The notes beneath the pieces were generated by a model, which saw only the letters and a program-made list of their open reading frames with translations, made no database searches and was not told where the DNA came from. Below, one piece after another: positions 44,264 through 52,484 of a stretch of 64,000 bases of DNA. Within the stretch, counting starts at the first letter, position 1. Every line of letters starts with the position of its first letter. A program made the position numbers and the translations under genes. This stretch comes from an uncultured Bacteroidales bacterium (GTDB lineage: Bacteria; Bacteroidota; Bacteroidia; Bacteroidales; UBA932). The stretch is taken from contig UQYV01000012.1 of NCBI GenBank assembly GCA_900545245.1, forward strand, positions 1 through 64,000, written 5' to 3'.

Positions 44264-44776
44264 ATGACAAAGAAAGAACACACTACGATTACAGAGTTAT
44301 TTCAAGTTTTGGACTTGTTGGAAAGCCTGGACATGCAGTTTTGGTTGGATGGAGGCTGGGGAGTGGATGTCTTGTACGGACAGCAAACCCGCTTGCATAG
44401 AGATATTGACATTGATTTTGATGCCAATTATACAGACCAACTCCTTGATCTTTTGCAGGAGAGAGGATATCAAATTGAAACAAATTGGTTGCCCACCCGT
44501 GTGGAACTGTATAGCAAAGAATTAGGCTATATTGATATCCATCCTTTTGTCTTGAATGCGGACGGCACTTCCAAACAAGCCGACTTGGATGGAGGCTGGT
44601 ATGAATTTCAACCGGACTATTTTGGAACAGCAGTCTTTGAAGGCAGAAGCATCCCTTGCATTTCTGCAAAAGGGCAACAAGTATTCCATTCGGGCTACGA
44701 TTTAAGAGAGAAGGATATTCACGATTTATCTATAATTAAACAATGTATAACAACAATGAGCCTAACAATTAGATAA
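44264..44776 (+). CDS. lnu(AN2): Lincosamide nucleotidyltransferase, Lnu(A)-type
   Basis: A 170-residue cytosolic enzyme that inactivates lincomycin and clindamycin by adenylylation. It shares the LnuA-type layout: ELFQVLDLLESLDMQFWLDG, GGWGVDVLYGQQTR, the metal-binding HRDIDIDFD (about 45-53), YIDIHPF, then FHSGYDLREKDIHDL. Full length for LnuA-like proteins. Co-directional with the efflux gene. The allele name follows the NBU2 context and is not confirmed by alignment. Confidence 0.9.
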   Translation: MTKKEHTTITELFQVLDLLESLDMQFWLDGGWGVDVLYGQQTRLHRDIDIDFDANYTDQLLDLLQERGYQIETNWLPTRVELYSKELGYIDIHPFVLNADGTSKQADLDGGWYEFQPDYFGTAVFEGRSIPCISAKGQQVFHSGYDLREKDIHDLSIIKQCITTMSLTIR

Positions 44777-44786
44777 GAACAAGAAA

Positions 44787-45152
44787 ATGACAGAAAAACA
44801 AATTGTCTGGTATATCTTACTTACAGAAGTAAAGATAGACAGTGACACCCAGTCTGTCACATCCCTGAGTGTAGCTCCATTGGCAGTCTTGCCGGAATTC
44901 CAGCGTAAGGGAATTGGGGGGGGGATGTTGATTCAGTAAGCCCATCAGAGGGCAGCACTTTTGGGTTACGGCACAGCAGTCGTATTGGGGCATAAAGAGT
45001 ATTATCCTCGATTTGGCTATCGCAAGGCTATCGATTTAGGAATTGAATTTCCTTTCGAAGTCTCTCATGAATATTGCATGGTGGCTGAATTAATACCTGG
45101 AGCTACTGAGAATGTGAAAGGTATGGTTTGTTATCCAACTGACTTTAAATAG
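44787..45152 (+). pseudogene. GNAT acetyltransferase remnant with in-frame stop
   Basis: One reading frame spells a YhbS-like GNAT fragment: SVTSLSVAPLAVLPEFQRKGIG, then GGMLIQ-stop-AHQRAALLGYG, then VVLGHKEYYPRFGYRKA. A TAA at 44,937-44,939 interrupts the acetyl-CoA-binding helix, and about 45 residues are missing at the N-terminus relative to full-length relatives. A run of nine G (44,916-44,924) adds one glycine codon in the P-loop. Most likely a decaying passenger next to the resistance genes. No frame change is needed to join both halves. Confidence 0.8.
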
Positions 45153-45180
45153 TTTAACAAGTAAAATTCATTATATAACT

Positions 45181-45209
45181 CGGACTGGGTATTTCAATTT
45201 CCCAGTCCG
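45181..45209. terminator. Bidirectional hairpin between cargo and backbone
   Basis: CGGACTGGG (45181-45189) pairs perfectly with CCCAGTCCG (45201-45209). It lies between the convergent GNAT remnant and the SnoaL-like gene. T-runs are short, so termination is likely but modest. Confidence 0.6.
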
Positions 45210-45223
45210 TATTCTGATAGTAC

Positions 45224-45577
45224 TTATTCAATTGGAAGATTGTGTTGCTTCAAGAATGAAAGTTTATCCCAATACCCTCTTTGAAAGACGATTTTGTTAT
45301 CTTTTACATGAAAAAATCCGCATCCACGAAGTCCAAGAGAGTCTTTCCATTCCATGATAGCCCATTCGCCATCTTCAAAAATATTTTCCACCATACAAAC
45401 CATTTTAGCAGTGGCAAATTCATTCACAAACATTTTGTAGATTGATTCTTTACCTATTATTGGTTCGTTTGCGACTTGATGATTTACTGCATTAGTAGCA
45501 TACAGCTCTGCTATATGATAAGCATCTGCTTTGTTAAAGCAATCTATCCATTTTTCCAAAACTTCTTTAGGCTTCAT
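45224..45577 (-). CDS. SnoaL/NTF2-like small protein
   Basis: 117 residues with the cone-shaped NTF2-like pattern: EVLEKWIDCFNKADAYHIAELYATNAVNHQVANEPIIGKESI, then a beta-rich half (AIMEWKDSLGLRGCGFFHVKDNKIVFQRGYWD). It resembles SnoaL-like nuclear-transport-factor-fold proteins, which include cyclases and binding proteins. No catalytic residues can be assigned. Part of the mobile element cargo; minus strand, convergent with the GNAT remnant. Confidence 0.7.
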   Translation of the reverse strand: MKPKEVLEKWIDCFNKADAYHIAELYATNAVNHQVANEPIIGKESIYKMFVNEFATAKMVCMVENIFEDGEWAIMEWKDSLGLRGCGFFHVKDNKIVFQRGYWDKLSFLKQHNLPIE

Positions 45578-45665
45578 TTTTTATAAATTCTTAGGATTTT
45601 GATTCTGTAATAAAAACAATCTGTTTGGATGCATAGATACTTGATTTTATTAATAATAGGCTATT

Positions 45666-47069
45666 CTATATTCTAAATCCTCTGGATTTTTGCTCTCTCT
45701 GCACCGAGTTACGTAGATTCTGCTGTAACTTTTCCCATTGTTCCTTAAACCATTGTACTATGGGTTGTCGGTTTATGGTCAGCATAAGCTTACCACTATC
45801 CATCGGATGTTTCTCAACCCTAAAAATATCATTCTTGATGTCAAATTTCCACCTGTGTTCTTCGGAATAAATTTTGCCACTACATTGTATGGATTCTTTC
45901 TTTGTCAAGAGGTTTTCTATCATGTCTTTGGTAAACCCGATAACAGCGCATAATTTTTCCATTCTCAACATCTCTTTGAACATGGGAAACCATTTGTGGG
46001 CTTTTTCAAGCAAGGTGCTCAATCGTGATATTTCCTTGTCTTTGGCTTCAAGTTCTTGATTATGTATTCTTTGAAGATTACGAATTTGTCTGCTATGCTG
46101 TTCCTGTATTTGTTGTATCTGAATTTTTAATTCATCAGTAGCTTTGTCCCGTTTGGTAATTTCCTGATGTAGCTGCTCGATGTGATGTTCCAGTTCTTTC
46201 AGCTTACCGCTTCCGAAAAGAGAACCTACACCGCTTGCTATGGCGGTAGCAGCATTGGTGGCTGTTTTCTTTAGTTTGTCCGTGCGTATCTCTGCTTTTA
46301 CCTGTTTGAGTTCCTGTTCGGCAAGGCTTACTTGTTGTTCCTTGTGTCGCTTGGTTTCCTCTATACGTTGCAGTTCGGCTTTCTGCTTCTCAATGATGAA
46401 ATCATTTCGTTCCAGATGCTCTTTACCTGTGACAGCTTTTGCCTGTCCACGTTCCATCAGGAGAATATCGGAAGCAAGGGTCTGCATGGTTGCCATATCC
46501 TCGTCATTGAGCTTTCGGCTCTTTCCAGTTTCATGGTTCATCCAGTCGAATACGACATGAGCATGATAATTTGGTTTGAACCATCTGTTACCGACTTGGA
46601 AGCTCTCCTTGTCTTCTGCTTCCGGCTGACCGTTCAGCCAATGCCCTTCGTCTTTATGCAGGAAAATCTGTAGCGGAGTGATGCCCCAGCGTCTTTGGCA
46701 CTCTTCACCGAATTTGCGTACATCAGCCAGTGTGGTGTCCGGTCTGATAAGCAATACTCCTTCACGGATGGGTGAGCATCCCGCCACCTTGATAATCTTT
46801 CCATTCTTTCCCTTGCGTTCCCTTTCCTTTTCCTGCATGGCACGTCCGGTCTTTTCCTTGACCATTTGCTTGATATTGTCATAATGAGTTCGCAGTTCGG
46901 GAGTGCCGAAGTCGGGATTTATCCACTGTTCGTTATCGGTGGAAAGTTCGGGAATGACATAGATTCTGGACTCCCCGATATTACGCATATACTCGGCAGT
47001 CCTTCGGTTGTGTGCCTCGCTCGATGCGATGTTGCAAGGCTTGATATGTATGCTTGATTTTGTTGCCAT
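45666..47069 (-). CDS. mobN2: MobV-type relaxase (MobN2-like)
   Basis: A 467-residue plasmid recombination/mobilization protein that nicks oriT to start transfer. The N-terminal relaxase domain holds HNRR (20-23), FLHKDEGHW (137-144) and YHAHVVFDW (168-176), the histidine cluster of the Pre/Mob (MobV) family. Residues about 225-365 form a long coiled coil. The C-terminal part is unlike the rest of the family. It lies just downstream of the oriT-like region, as in NBU elements. Symbol by analogy with NBU2. Confidence 0.88.
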   Translation of the reverse strand: MATKSSIHIKPCNIASSEAHNRRTAEYMRNIGESRIYVIPELSTDNEQWINPDFGTPELRTHYDNIKQMVKEKTGRAMQEKERERKGKNGKIIKVAGCSPIREGVLLIRPDTTLADVRKFGEECQRRWGITPLQIFLHKDEGHWLNGQPEAEDKESFQVGNRWFKPNYHAHVVFDWMNHETGKSRKLNDEDMATMQTLASDILLMERGQAKAVTGKEHLERNDFIIEKQKAELQRIEETKRHKEQQVSLAEQELKQVKAEIRTDKLKKTATNAATAIASGVGSLFGSGKLKELEHHIEQLHQEITKRDKATDELKIQIQQIQEQHSRQIRNLQRIHNQELEAKDKEISRLSTLLEKAHKWFPMFKEMLRMEKLCAVIGFTKDMIENLLTKKESIQCSGKIYSEEHRWKFDIKNDIFRVEKHPMDSGKLMLTINRQPIVQWFKEQWEKLQQNLRNSVQREQKSRGFRI

Positions 47070-47282
47070 AGCTTCTTTCCTTTGTTTACAATTGATTTAC
47101 TTTGCTCGCTTTCGCAGAGGGGTTCTTAGGGGTAACCCATAAGCGGAGATTGCAAAGAGAGGGTCACTCTTTGCTCGGGGTTCTCAGGGGTGAAACGCCC
47201 TGAGTGGGTCATTAGGGCAAAGCCCTAATCCCCTCGGGAGAGCCCACAACTACGAAAGCGAAGCGTGTAGTTATAGTGGGCT
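47070..47282 (-). other. oriT-like intergenic region
   Basis: About 210 bp between the relaxase and primase genes, packed with inverted repeats: GCAAAGAG (47152-47159) with CTCTTTGC (47167-47174); CTCAGGG (47183-47189) with CCCTGAG (47198-47204); ATTAGGGC (47211-47218) with GCCCTAAT (47222-47229); and GCCCAC...CTAC (47242-47253) with GTAG...GTGGGC (47267-47281). TTTGCTCG occurs twice. In NBU1 oriT lies next to the mob gene, which supports this assignment. Confidence 0.6.
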
Positions 47283-48237
47283 ATAACTGGAAGCCGTTCT
47301 TCTTTTCCGGTGATTGGCTGCGCACCCCTTTGGCGGACTGGAGCTGCCTTTTTCTTTCAATCTGTTTCTGTAAGTATTCGTTCAAGTCCTTGCATCCTCT
47401 GTAAATCTGCGAAGCGTCCCGGATGTACCGCTCTCTGCCGTATTCCATGCGGATTTGCCGGAGTGCTTCCAGTCCTGCATGGTCGTTGTCGAAAAAGCAG
47501 TGGATGCGTTCGTAATTGCCCAACGGATAGAGAGCCTTGTTTACATTCGATACGGAGTTCAATACAATGTAGTCCTGCCCGTCCAATTCCGGATAATTTG
47601 GGCAGCTCTCTTGTCTCAATGTCAAAAAGGAGAGGTAGTCCATAAATCCCTCGAACACATAACAGGTATTCCTCGCTTTTCCCGACTGCCTGATGTGGGA
47701 GATTTCCTTTGGGGCGATGCAGCCCTTGAAATAGCGGTTGCGGATTTCATATCCACACGAACCATTGGGAAAGGCGATGGCAAAGTACCGCTTGCCGTTG
47801 TGAGTGAAACGTGCTTCACTACATTCTCTTTTCGCCAGTTTTATGTTAATTCCTCTACCTTGTAAGTAGGCAAGCAGGGCAGTAGATGACAGCGGAACAA
47901 TCTCCAACTGTTGGAAGCTCGGCTCGGAAGAGTTTTGCTTTCCAAAAGAGAAAGATACCGGGCGCACGTGCGGTGTCTGCTCTGCTATCCGTTTCAAGAT
48001 GTAAGGTACATGGTCGGTAGCGTACAGGTGTGCAGCCAGTTCTATGATACCACCACCTTTACCCAAACCGAAGTCATACCATTGTTCACGTTCGGTATTT
48101 ACCTTGAACGAGGCTTCGGCTTCTTCCCTTAACGGTGATTTATACCACAGATTGACACCTTGTTGCTTGACGGGAGAATATCCTAAACTATGCAGATAAT
48201 CCGCTATTCTGATTTGCTTGGCTGTCTGTATATCCAT
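47281..48237 (-). CDS. prmN2: Toprim primase-like protein (PrmN2-like)
   Basis: A 318-residue protein with an N-terminal primase-type domain (SPLREEAEASFKVNTEREQWYDFGLGKGGGIIELA), without the zinc cysteines of CHC2 primases, and a Toprim domain (CYVFEGFMDYLSF with catalytic Glu; IHCFFDNDHAG with the Asp pair). It probably primes or processes single-stranded DNA for replication or transfer of the element. NBU1 has prmN1 in the same place. Twin hairpins lie directly upstream. Symbol by analogy. Confidence 0.85.
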   Translation of the reverse strand: MDIQTAKQIRIADYLHSLGYSPVKQQGVNLWYKSPLREEAEASFKVNTEREQWYDFGLGKGGGIIELAAHLYATDHVPYILKRIAEQTPHVRPVSFSFGKQNSSEPSFQQLEIVPLSSTALLAYLQGRGINIKLAKRECSEARFTHNGKRYFAIAFPNGSCGYEIRNRYFKGCIAPKEISHIRQSGKARNTCYVFEGFMDYLSFLTLRQESCPNYPELDGQDYIVLNSVSNVNKALYPLGNYERIHCFFDNDHAGLEALRQIRMEYGRERYIRDASQIYRGCKDLNEYLQKQIERKRQLQSAKGVRSQSPEKKNGFQL

Positions 48238-48313
48238 AAAATGATTGTTTTAGTAGTTGGTGAATTGGTTTATTTTTCTTTTTGCCCGTACCTTTTTAGG
48301 AAGTACGGTCTAT

Positions 48314-48433
48314 AATCACTTCACTAAATTCTCGTATATATAGGATACGGTAATAAAGTGAAGTGATTTAGTCCCATTCCCCAAGCACTTCACTATATTC
48401 CTAATATATACACCCCGAGAATAAAGTGAAGTG
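48314..48433. repeat. Twin hairpins upstream of the primase-like gene
   Basis: Two tandem inverted repeats share arms: AATCACTTCACT (48314-48325) with AGTGAAGTGATT (48357-48368), and CACTTCACT (48386-48394) with AGTGAAGTG (48425-48433). Both enclose 30-31 nt AT-rich loops with similar sequence. The copies are 69-72 bp apart. A single-strand origin, priming site or operator is plausible. Confidence 0.75.
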
Positions 48434-48449
48434 ATTGCAGGGAAATGGG

Positions 48450-49532
48450 CTAATAGTGGAAGTCAGGCATGAATGTGTATTTTCTGCCTGTCTCCTGCAC
48501 TATCATCCGTTTGTTGCGGAGCATGGTGATGAGCGATACCGCCTTTTTATGGTTCAACTTTACACCCACTGACATATAGGTCTTGATTAAGGCATCTTCC
48601 AGTTCCTTGTAGCCGTATTCCTCTTTCAGCCCGAAAACGGCTTCCAATGCGATACGGTGCTGCTGCTCGGTGATATGCCTGTAAGGGTCGAACTTCTCTT
48701 CTTCGGGTCTTCCCGGCTTCTTTGTTTCAGGTTTGTATCCCTCAATGAGTTCGGGAAGGGCTTTGTCGTTGATACGGAATGCGAAAGGCTCAAAGTCCAT
48801 TGCCCGGATGTGAATGGCTGAAACATGGCTGATGTCACCGTTGCCCTTGTCCTTTTCTACCTGCAATACGGTTTCCGCCTTGTTGTTCAACTCCGTACCA
48901 ATGTGCCCTCTTGCGTTCTCATCCCCTTTGTTCTGATGCAGTATCGTATGGATATGTATCTGCCTGTCGTCCGTCCACTGCATCAGCTTGGATATGATGC
49001 GTGTTGATTCACTGGGGCTGTTGATGTCATACACCATATCCCGTATGCCGTCTATAATTACAAGACCGATTTCGGGTGTATTGTAAATAGCCTGTTCCAC
49101 AATCCTGATACGCTGCTCAGGCGTGTATTTTCTTAAGGCAAGAAATTCAAGATTCTCATTGTCCCTATCATCTGGCAAACCAGCCATTCGCAAAATGCGC
49201 GTCATGACTTTCAGACAATGGTAAGGGCTTTGCTCTGTATCAACATAAAGCACTTTCCGCTTATCTTCAGGCAGTTCAGCCACATACCGCAGCACTGTGC
49301 CGTTCTTCAATGCAGCGGCTACGATAGCCGATACATTGAACGTTTTTTTACTTTTGGCTTTGCCGATGGATGCGCTGAAATTACCCAATGTCCCAATGAC
49401 AGAATCATGTACTTTAAGGATTTCAGGTGCTTTCTCATAACTTTTCGACAGGCTCAAACGTGAGGCTTGCCAAAGGATTATGGCTTCTTCAGCCGATATT
49501 TCCTTAGTCTCTTTCATATAGTCCATAGCCAT
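48450..49532 (-). CDS. AAA_25/RepA-like ATPase of the mobile element
   Basis: A 360-residue RecA/RepA-fold protein. The Walker A-like loop is atypical (SIGKAKSKKTF, about 55-65, no canonical GKT end). Walker B is IGLVIIDGIRDM (about 153-164). HTILHQNKGDENARGHIGTEL is the following conserved region. The C-terminal part (about 285-355) looks like a winged helix. It may be a helicase or replication/excision factor; in NBU elements an ORF in this position (orf3) is needed for excision. Starts 8 bp after the DUF3853 gene. Confidence 0.75.
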   Translation of the reverse strand: MAMDYMKETKEISAEEAIILWQASRLSLSKSYEKAPEILKVHDSVIGTLGNFSASIGKAKSKKTFNVSAIVAAALKNGTVLRYVAELPEDKRKVLYVDTEQSPYHCLKVMTRILRMAGLPDDRDNENLEFLALRKYTPEQRIRIVEQAIYNTPEIGLVIIDGIRDMVYDINSPSESTRIISKLMQWTDDRQIHIHTILHQNKGDENARGHIGTELNNKAETVLQVEKDKGNGDISHVSAIHIRAMDFEPFAFRINDKALPELIEGYKPETKKPGRPEEEKFDPYRHITEQQHRIALEAVFGLKEEYGYKELEDALIKTYMSVGVKLNHKKAVSLITMLRNKRMIVQETGRKYTFMPDFHY

Positions 49533-49540
49533 GCCTCCCG

Positions 49541-49849
49541 TTATTTCCGTCCTCCTGTTTTCTTTCCAGCCAGTTCAAGGGCAAGCTCAACATCCACGAT
49601 AATCTTACGTCCTATCTGAGTGATTGCCTTGTCAATCTTTCCGCTTTTCTTGATACGGTTGGCGGTGGGTAGGCTGCACCCGAACAGTTTGGCTATGCCC
49701 AGTATTCCGTACACATATTTTCTTTCTGTGTCTGTAATGGGCTGTGGCTGCGTTTCCGTTTGACGGGAAGCGTGCTTACTTAGGAATATGAACTCTTCAC
49801 CTGTCATCTGCCAGACGGGTTTTGATAATAATTCTTGAAGATTTTTCAT
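49541..49849 (-). CDS. DUF3853 helix-turn-helix protein
   Basis: 102 residues with the DUF3853 pattern: KPVWQMTGEEFIFLSKHAS at the start, then KYVYGILGIAKLFGCSLPTANRIKKSGKIDKAITQIGRKIIVD, an excisionase-like HTH. Likely a DNA-binding helper in excision or regulation of the element. Overlaps nothing; 8 bp before the AAA gene. Confidence 0.85.
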   Translation of the reverse strand: MKNLQELLSKPVWQMTGEEFIFLSKHASRQTETQPQPITDTERKYVYGILGIAKLFGCSLPTANRIKKSGKIDKAITQIGRKIIVDVELALELAGKKTGGRK

Positions 49850-50006
49850 CGTTCAATCTATTTAGTCGTTTAACAATCAGCCCTGCGCACTGGCTGTTAT
49901 CTCTGTTCTCGAACGATGCAAAATTAGGTAGGGTTGTAAGTGGTAAGGATGTGGTTGATATAAATGGAATATCTTGTTATTTATCTGAATATCAGATAAT
50001 AAAAAT

Positions 50007-50033
50007 ACCACTCAAAAATTTAATTTGAGTGGT
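50007..50033 (-). terminator. Terminator after the unknown element gene
   Basis: ACCACTCAAA (50007-50016) pairs perfectly with TTTGAGTGGT (50024-50033), loop of 7. On the minus strand ATTTTTATTATC follows, a good terminator for the gene ending at 50074. A small palindromic site, ATCTGA-ata-TCAGAT, lies just beyond (49983-49997). Confidence 0.75.
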
Positions 50034-50073
50034 AAAAGTGGTTGTTTCGTAAAATGTCAGGGCATATCACAGA

Positions 50074-51117
50074 TTATCGGAATATACCATCCATTTCTTT
50101 GGCAAATTTCCGGTTGCTGTCACTGGGGAAATCGGAAACAGGCTCTTTGTACTTTGACTTGTAGTAGCTTTCCTCAATATCCAATATTTTCAGGATATTC
50201 CTCTTCCAATTCTCCCTGTCCTGTTTGGGCAGTTTTTCGCTCATCAGGAATATCAGATAGCAGGTACGTATTTTTTCTCTCGGTCTGATTTGGGGTTTGG
50301 TGTCGCTTGGTAGCAGGTTCATGCAGGTATAGAAATCATGTTCGGAAATATTCTCGAACTGTTCTCCCACGCAGGTTACATGAATGAGCGAAAGCAGTTC
50401 CATATTGAAATACTCAGTCTGTTTCGTTCCCAGCACTTCTTCCTGTATGTTGGGGGCATTTGGTTCTTGTTCGGCTGGCTCTTCCGGCTCGTTTGTTTCA
50501 TCAAATACATATTTCGCCAATGTCTCTTTGAGGTGGCAGCCCAGCCGATAGATTTCATTGAAACGGCTTTTTGCATATTGCAGGGCTTTCTCTCTGGTCT
50601 GTTTTTGCAGATCGTAGAGTTCGGTCAGCTTGTTTTTTTTCTCCTCGTATTCATCTTTGCACCGTTCATATTCCATTTCCGCACGCTTTTCATCCTCTGC
50701 AGTGTGTTCCCGATAACCTATGGAATCGTATCGGTGGTATGCTTCGTTTAGCGGAGCATGGAGCTTGGTCGTCTTGTATTGCTGTTCTTCTATGGCTTCT
50801 TTATAGATTTCTGAAACTCGGAAGCAGATATTGTAAACGGTCTGTTCATCCGGCATACATCCTTTCTTGTAATAACTTATGTTTTCGCATACTTCCTTTT
50901 TCAGGCTATTCAGAATCAGTGTGTATTGCTCCTGTGGAAGATGAAACACCAGTTCAAGAATGGCTGTTTCAAGAACCGTTACATCATTGTAGTCCAGATA
51001 GAACTTGGTAATGAATTTCTGCTTTTCAAAAGAGAAACCTTTATTATCAAACCAGTCTTTATATATTCTGTTCAATTCTCCGTATCGGGGAATCAGCGTT
51101 GTAATTACATCTTTCAT
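50074..51117 (-). CDS. Uncharacterized element protein, coiled coil
   Basis: 347 residues that I do not recognise. Residues about 125-215 are highly charged and probably coiled coil (AEDEKRAEMEYERCKDEYEEKKNKLTELY...), followed by an acidic Pro/Glu-rich linker (NEPEEPAEQEPN). The C-terminal part (about 240-347) is helical. No signal peptide or membrane segment. It begins 8 bp after the DUF1016 gene, so the two are probably one transcript. Position matches the small ORFs near the NBU integrase gene. Confidence 0.6.
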   Translation of the reverse strand: MKDVITTLIPRYGELNRIYKDWFDNKGFSFEKQKFITKFYLDYNDVTVLETAILELVFHLPQEQYTLILNSLKKEVCENISYYKKGCMPDEQTVYNICFRVSEIYKEAIEEQQYKTTKLHAPLNEAYHRYDSIGYREHTAEDEKRAEMEYERCKDEYEEKKNKLTELYDLQKQTREKALQYAKSRFNEIYRLGCHLKETLAKYVFDETNEPEEPAEQEPNAPNIQEEVLGTKQTEYFNMELLSLIHVTCVGEQFENISEHDFYTCMNLLPSDTKPQIRPREKIRTCYLIFLMSEKLPKQDRENWKRNILKILDIEESYYKSKYKEPVSDFPSDSNRKFAKEMDGIFR

Positions 51118-51125
51118 GGACGCAA

Positions 51126-52421
51126 CTATTTTTGAGTGTTATTGTCTTTGTCAAGGAAAGAGGCCAGTTCTTCTTCCACTTCTTCCACGCTGGGCAACGC
51201 TGATTTCAGTTTCTCGGGAATCGCTTTGCTCAATTGGTAATCGCTGATGCCGATGGGCTGGTCATAGCCTGTCAATGCGTATTGTGCCACAACTTCGTCT
51301 TTTCCCTTGCATAGCAACAACCCGATAGTCTTGTTGTCATTCTCTCCCCTCAGTTTATCATCCACCACATTGATGTAGAAGTTCAGTTGTCCTGCATACT
51401 CCGGTTTGAATGGGGTAGCCTTTAATTCTACCACGATATATGCGTGCAACGGAATGGAATATAGAATCAGGTCGGCAAAGAAATCGCTGTTTCCGACTTG
51501 GAAGTGCTTCTGCCGGGCAACGAAGGCAAAACCGTTGCCCATTTCCAACAGGTAGCGGGTAACGTGTTTCACCAGCTGTTCTTCAATATCCCTTTCGTCT
51601 GCTTTTTCTTTGGCTCCTGCCAAATCAAAGATGTACGGGTCTTTGAGTAGGTAATTGGCAAGGTCGCTTTGTGGAGCCGGAAGTGTGGTCGTGAAATTGT
51701 TTACCTTGTTGTTGCTGATTTGTCGGCTATACAAATCACTGTCAATTTGCATTTTCAATACATTGCTGCTCCATCCTATTTCCACAGACTGCTTCATGTA
51801 CCAGTAGCTTAGACCTAAAGGTAGCGAACTGTCAAGTATAGTCATTTGGCTTGTCCAGTTTATTTTGGCTATAGGAGAGGTCAAGAAAACTTCTTCTATT
51901 TCCCTGATTCCCATCCTGTAAATGGCAGACACGGTTTTTCCCACATCTTCAAATTGCGCAGGAACTTCCTGCGTAATTGCTAATGATTGACAATCAATCG
52001 ATTGTATTTGCGCAGTAAGTTCCTGCGTAAATTGCTTGTCATTCAGTTTTAATACTTCATTGGTCACACTCTGTATGGTTGGGACAGACAGGCTTGCATC
52101 TGTTTCTATGAAACTTTGCAACGCTCTTAAAGGATATGCTTTTGCAAACTGGCACATATAGGTAAGGTTACGTTCCGAATAGCCTTTCTTTTCAGGGTAA
52201 TGCAGTCGGATAGCCTTTGCCAACTGCTTGATGATTTTGCTTCCCCATCCGTGCAGCTGCTGGTGATAAAGGATGTAATTGCCTATCTTCCAGTAATGGA
52301 ACAGCATTTGTGCATTGGCTGCAACAATCAGCCTTACTTGTGCCTGTTCTATTTCCGAACCGACCGCTTGTATGAATGTATCAAAATTCGTTTTCTCTAT
52401 GTTGGATTCCTTGTTGCTCAT
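51126..52421 (-). CDS. DUF1016 (YhcG-type) nuclease-like protein
   Basis: A 431-residue protein of the YhcG/DUF1016 family: an N-terminal domain (FHYWKIGNYILYHQQLHGWGSKIIKQLA ... GYSERNLTYMCQFAKAYP) and a C-terminal PDDEXK-type nuclease core (SDFFADLILY then YIVVELKATPF, residues about 320-345, Asp and Glu-x-Lys). A short internal repeat near residues 130-155 shows TQELTAQ and TQEVPAQ. Members often sit next to restriction-modification genes; here it is on a mobilizable element between the integrase and excision genes. Role unknown; DNA processing or defence is inferred. Confidence 0.82.
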   Translation of the reverse strand: MSNKESNIEKTNFDTFIQAVGSEIEQAQVRLIVAANAQMLFHYWKIGNYILYHQQLHGWGSKIIKQLAKAIRLHYPEKKGYSERNLTYMCQFAKAYPLRALQSFIETDASLSVPTIQSVTNEVLKLNDKQFTQELTAQIQSIDCQSLAITQEVPAQFEDVGKTVSAIYRMGIREIEEVFLTSPIAKINWTSQMTILDSSLPLGLSYWYMKQSVEIGWSSNVLKMQIDSDLYSRQISNNKVNNFTTTLPAPQSDLANYLLKDPYIFDLAGAKEKADERDIEEQLVKHVTRYLLEMGNGFAFVARQKHFQVGNSDFFADLILYSIPLHAYIVVELKATPFKPEYAGQLNFYINVVDDKLRGENDNKTIGLLLCKGKDEVVAQYALTGYDQPIGISDYQLSKAIPEKLKSALPSVEEVEEELASFLDKDNNTQK

Positions 52422-52484
52422 ATTGTGATGATAATTTCTACAAATATAGTCATTGGTAACTATCTATGAAACTGTTTGATACTT

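Noticed and set aside
48314..48433. CRISPR array
   Set aside because: Only two units, arms are inverted rather than direct repeats, and no cas genes are nearby.
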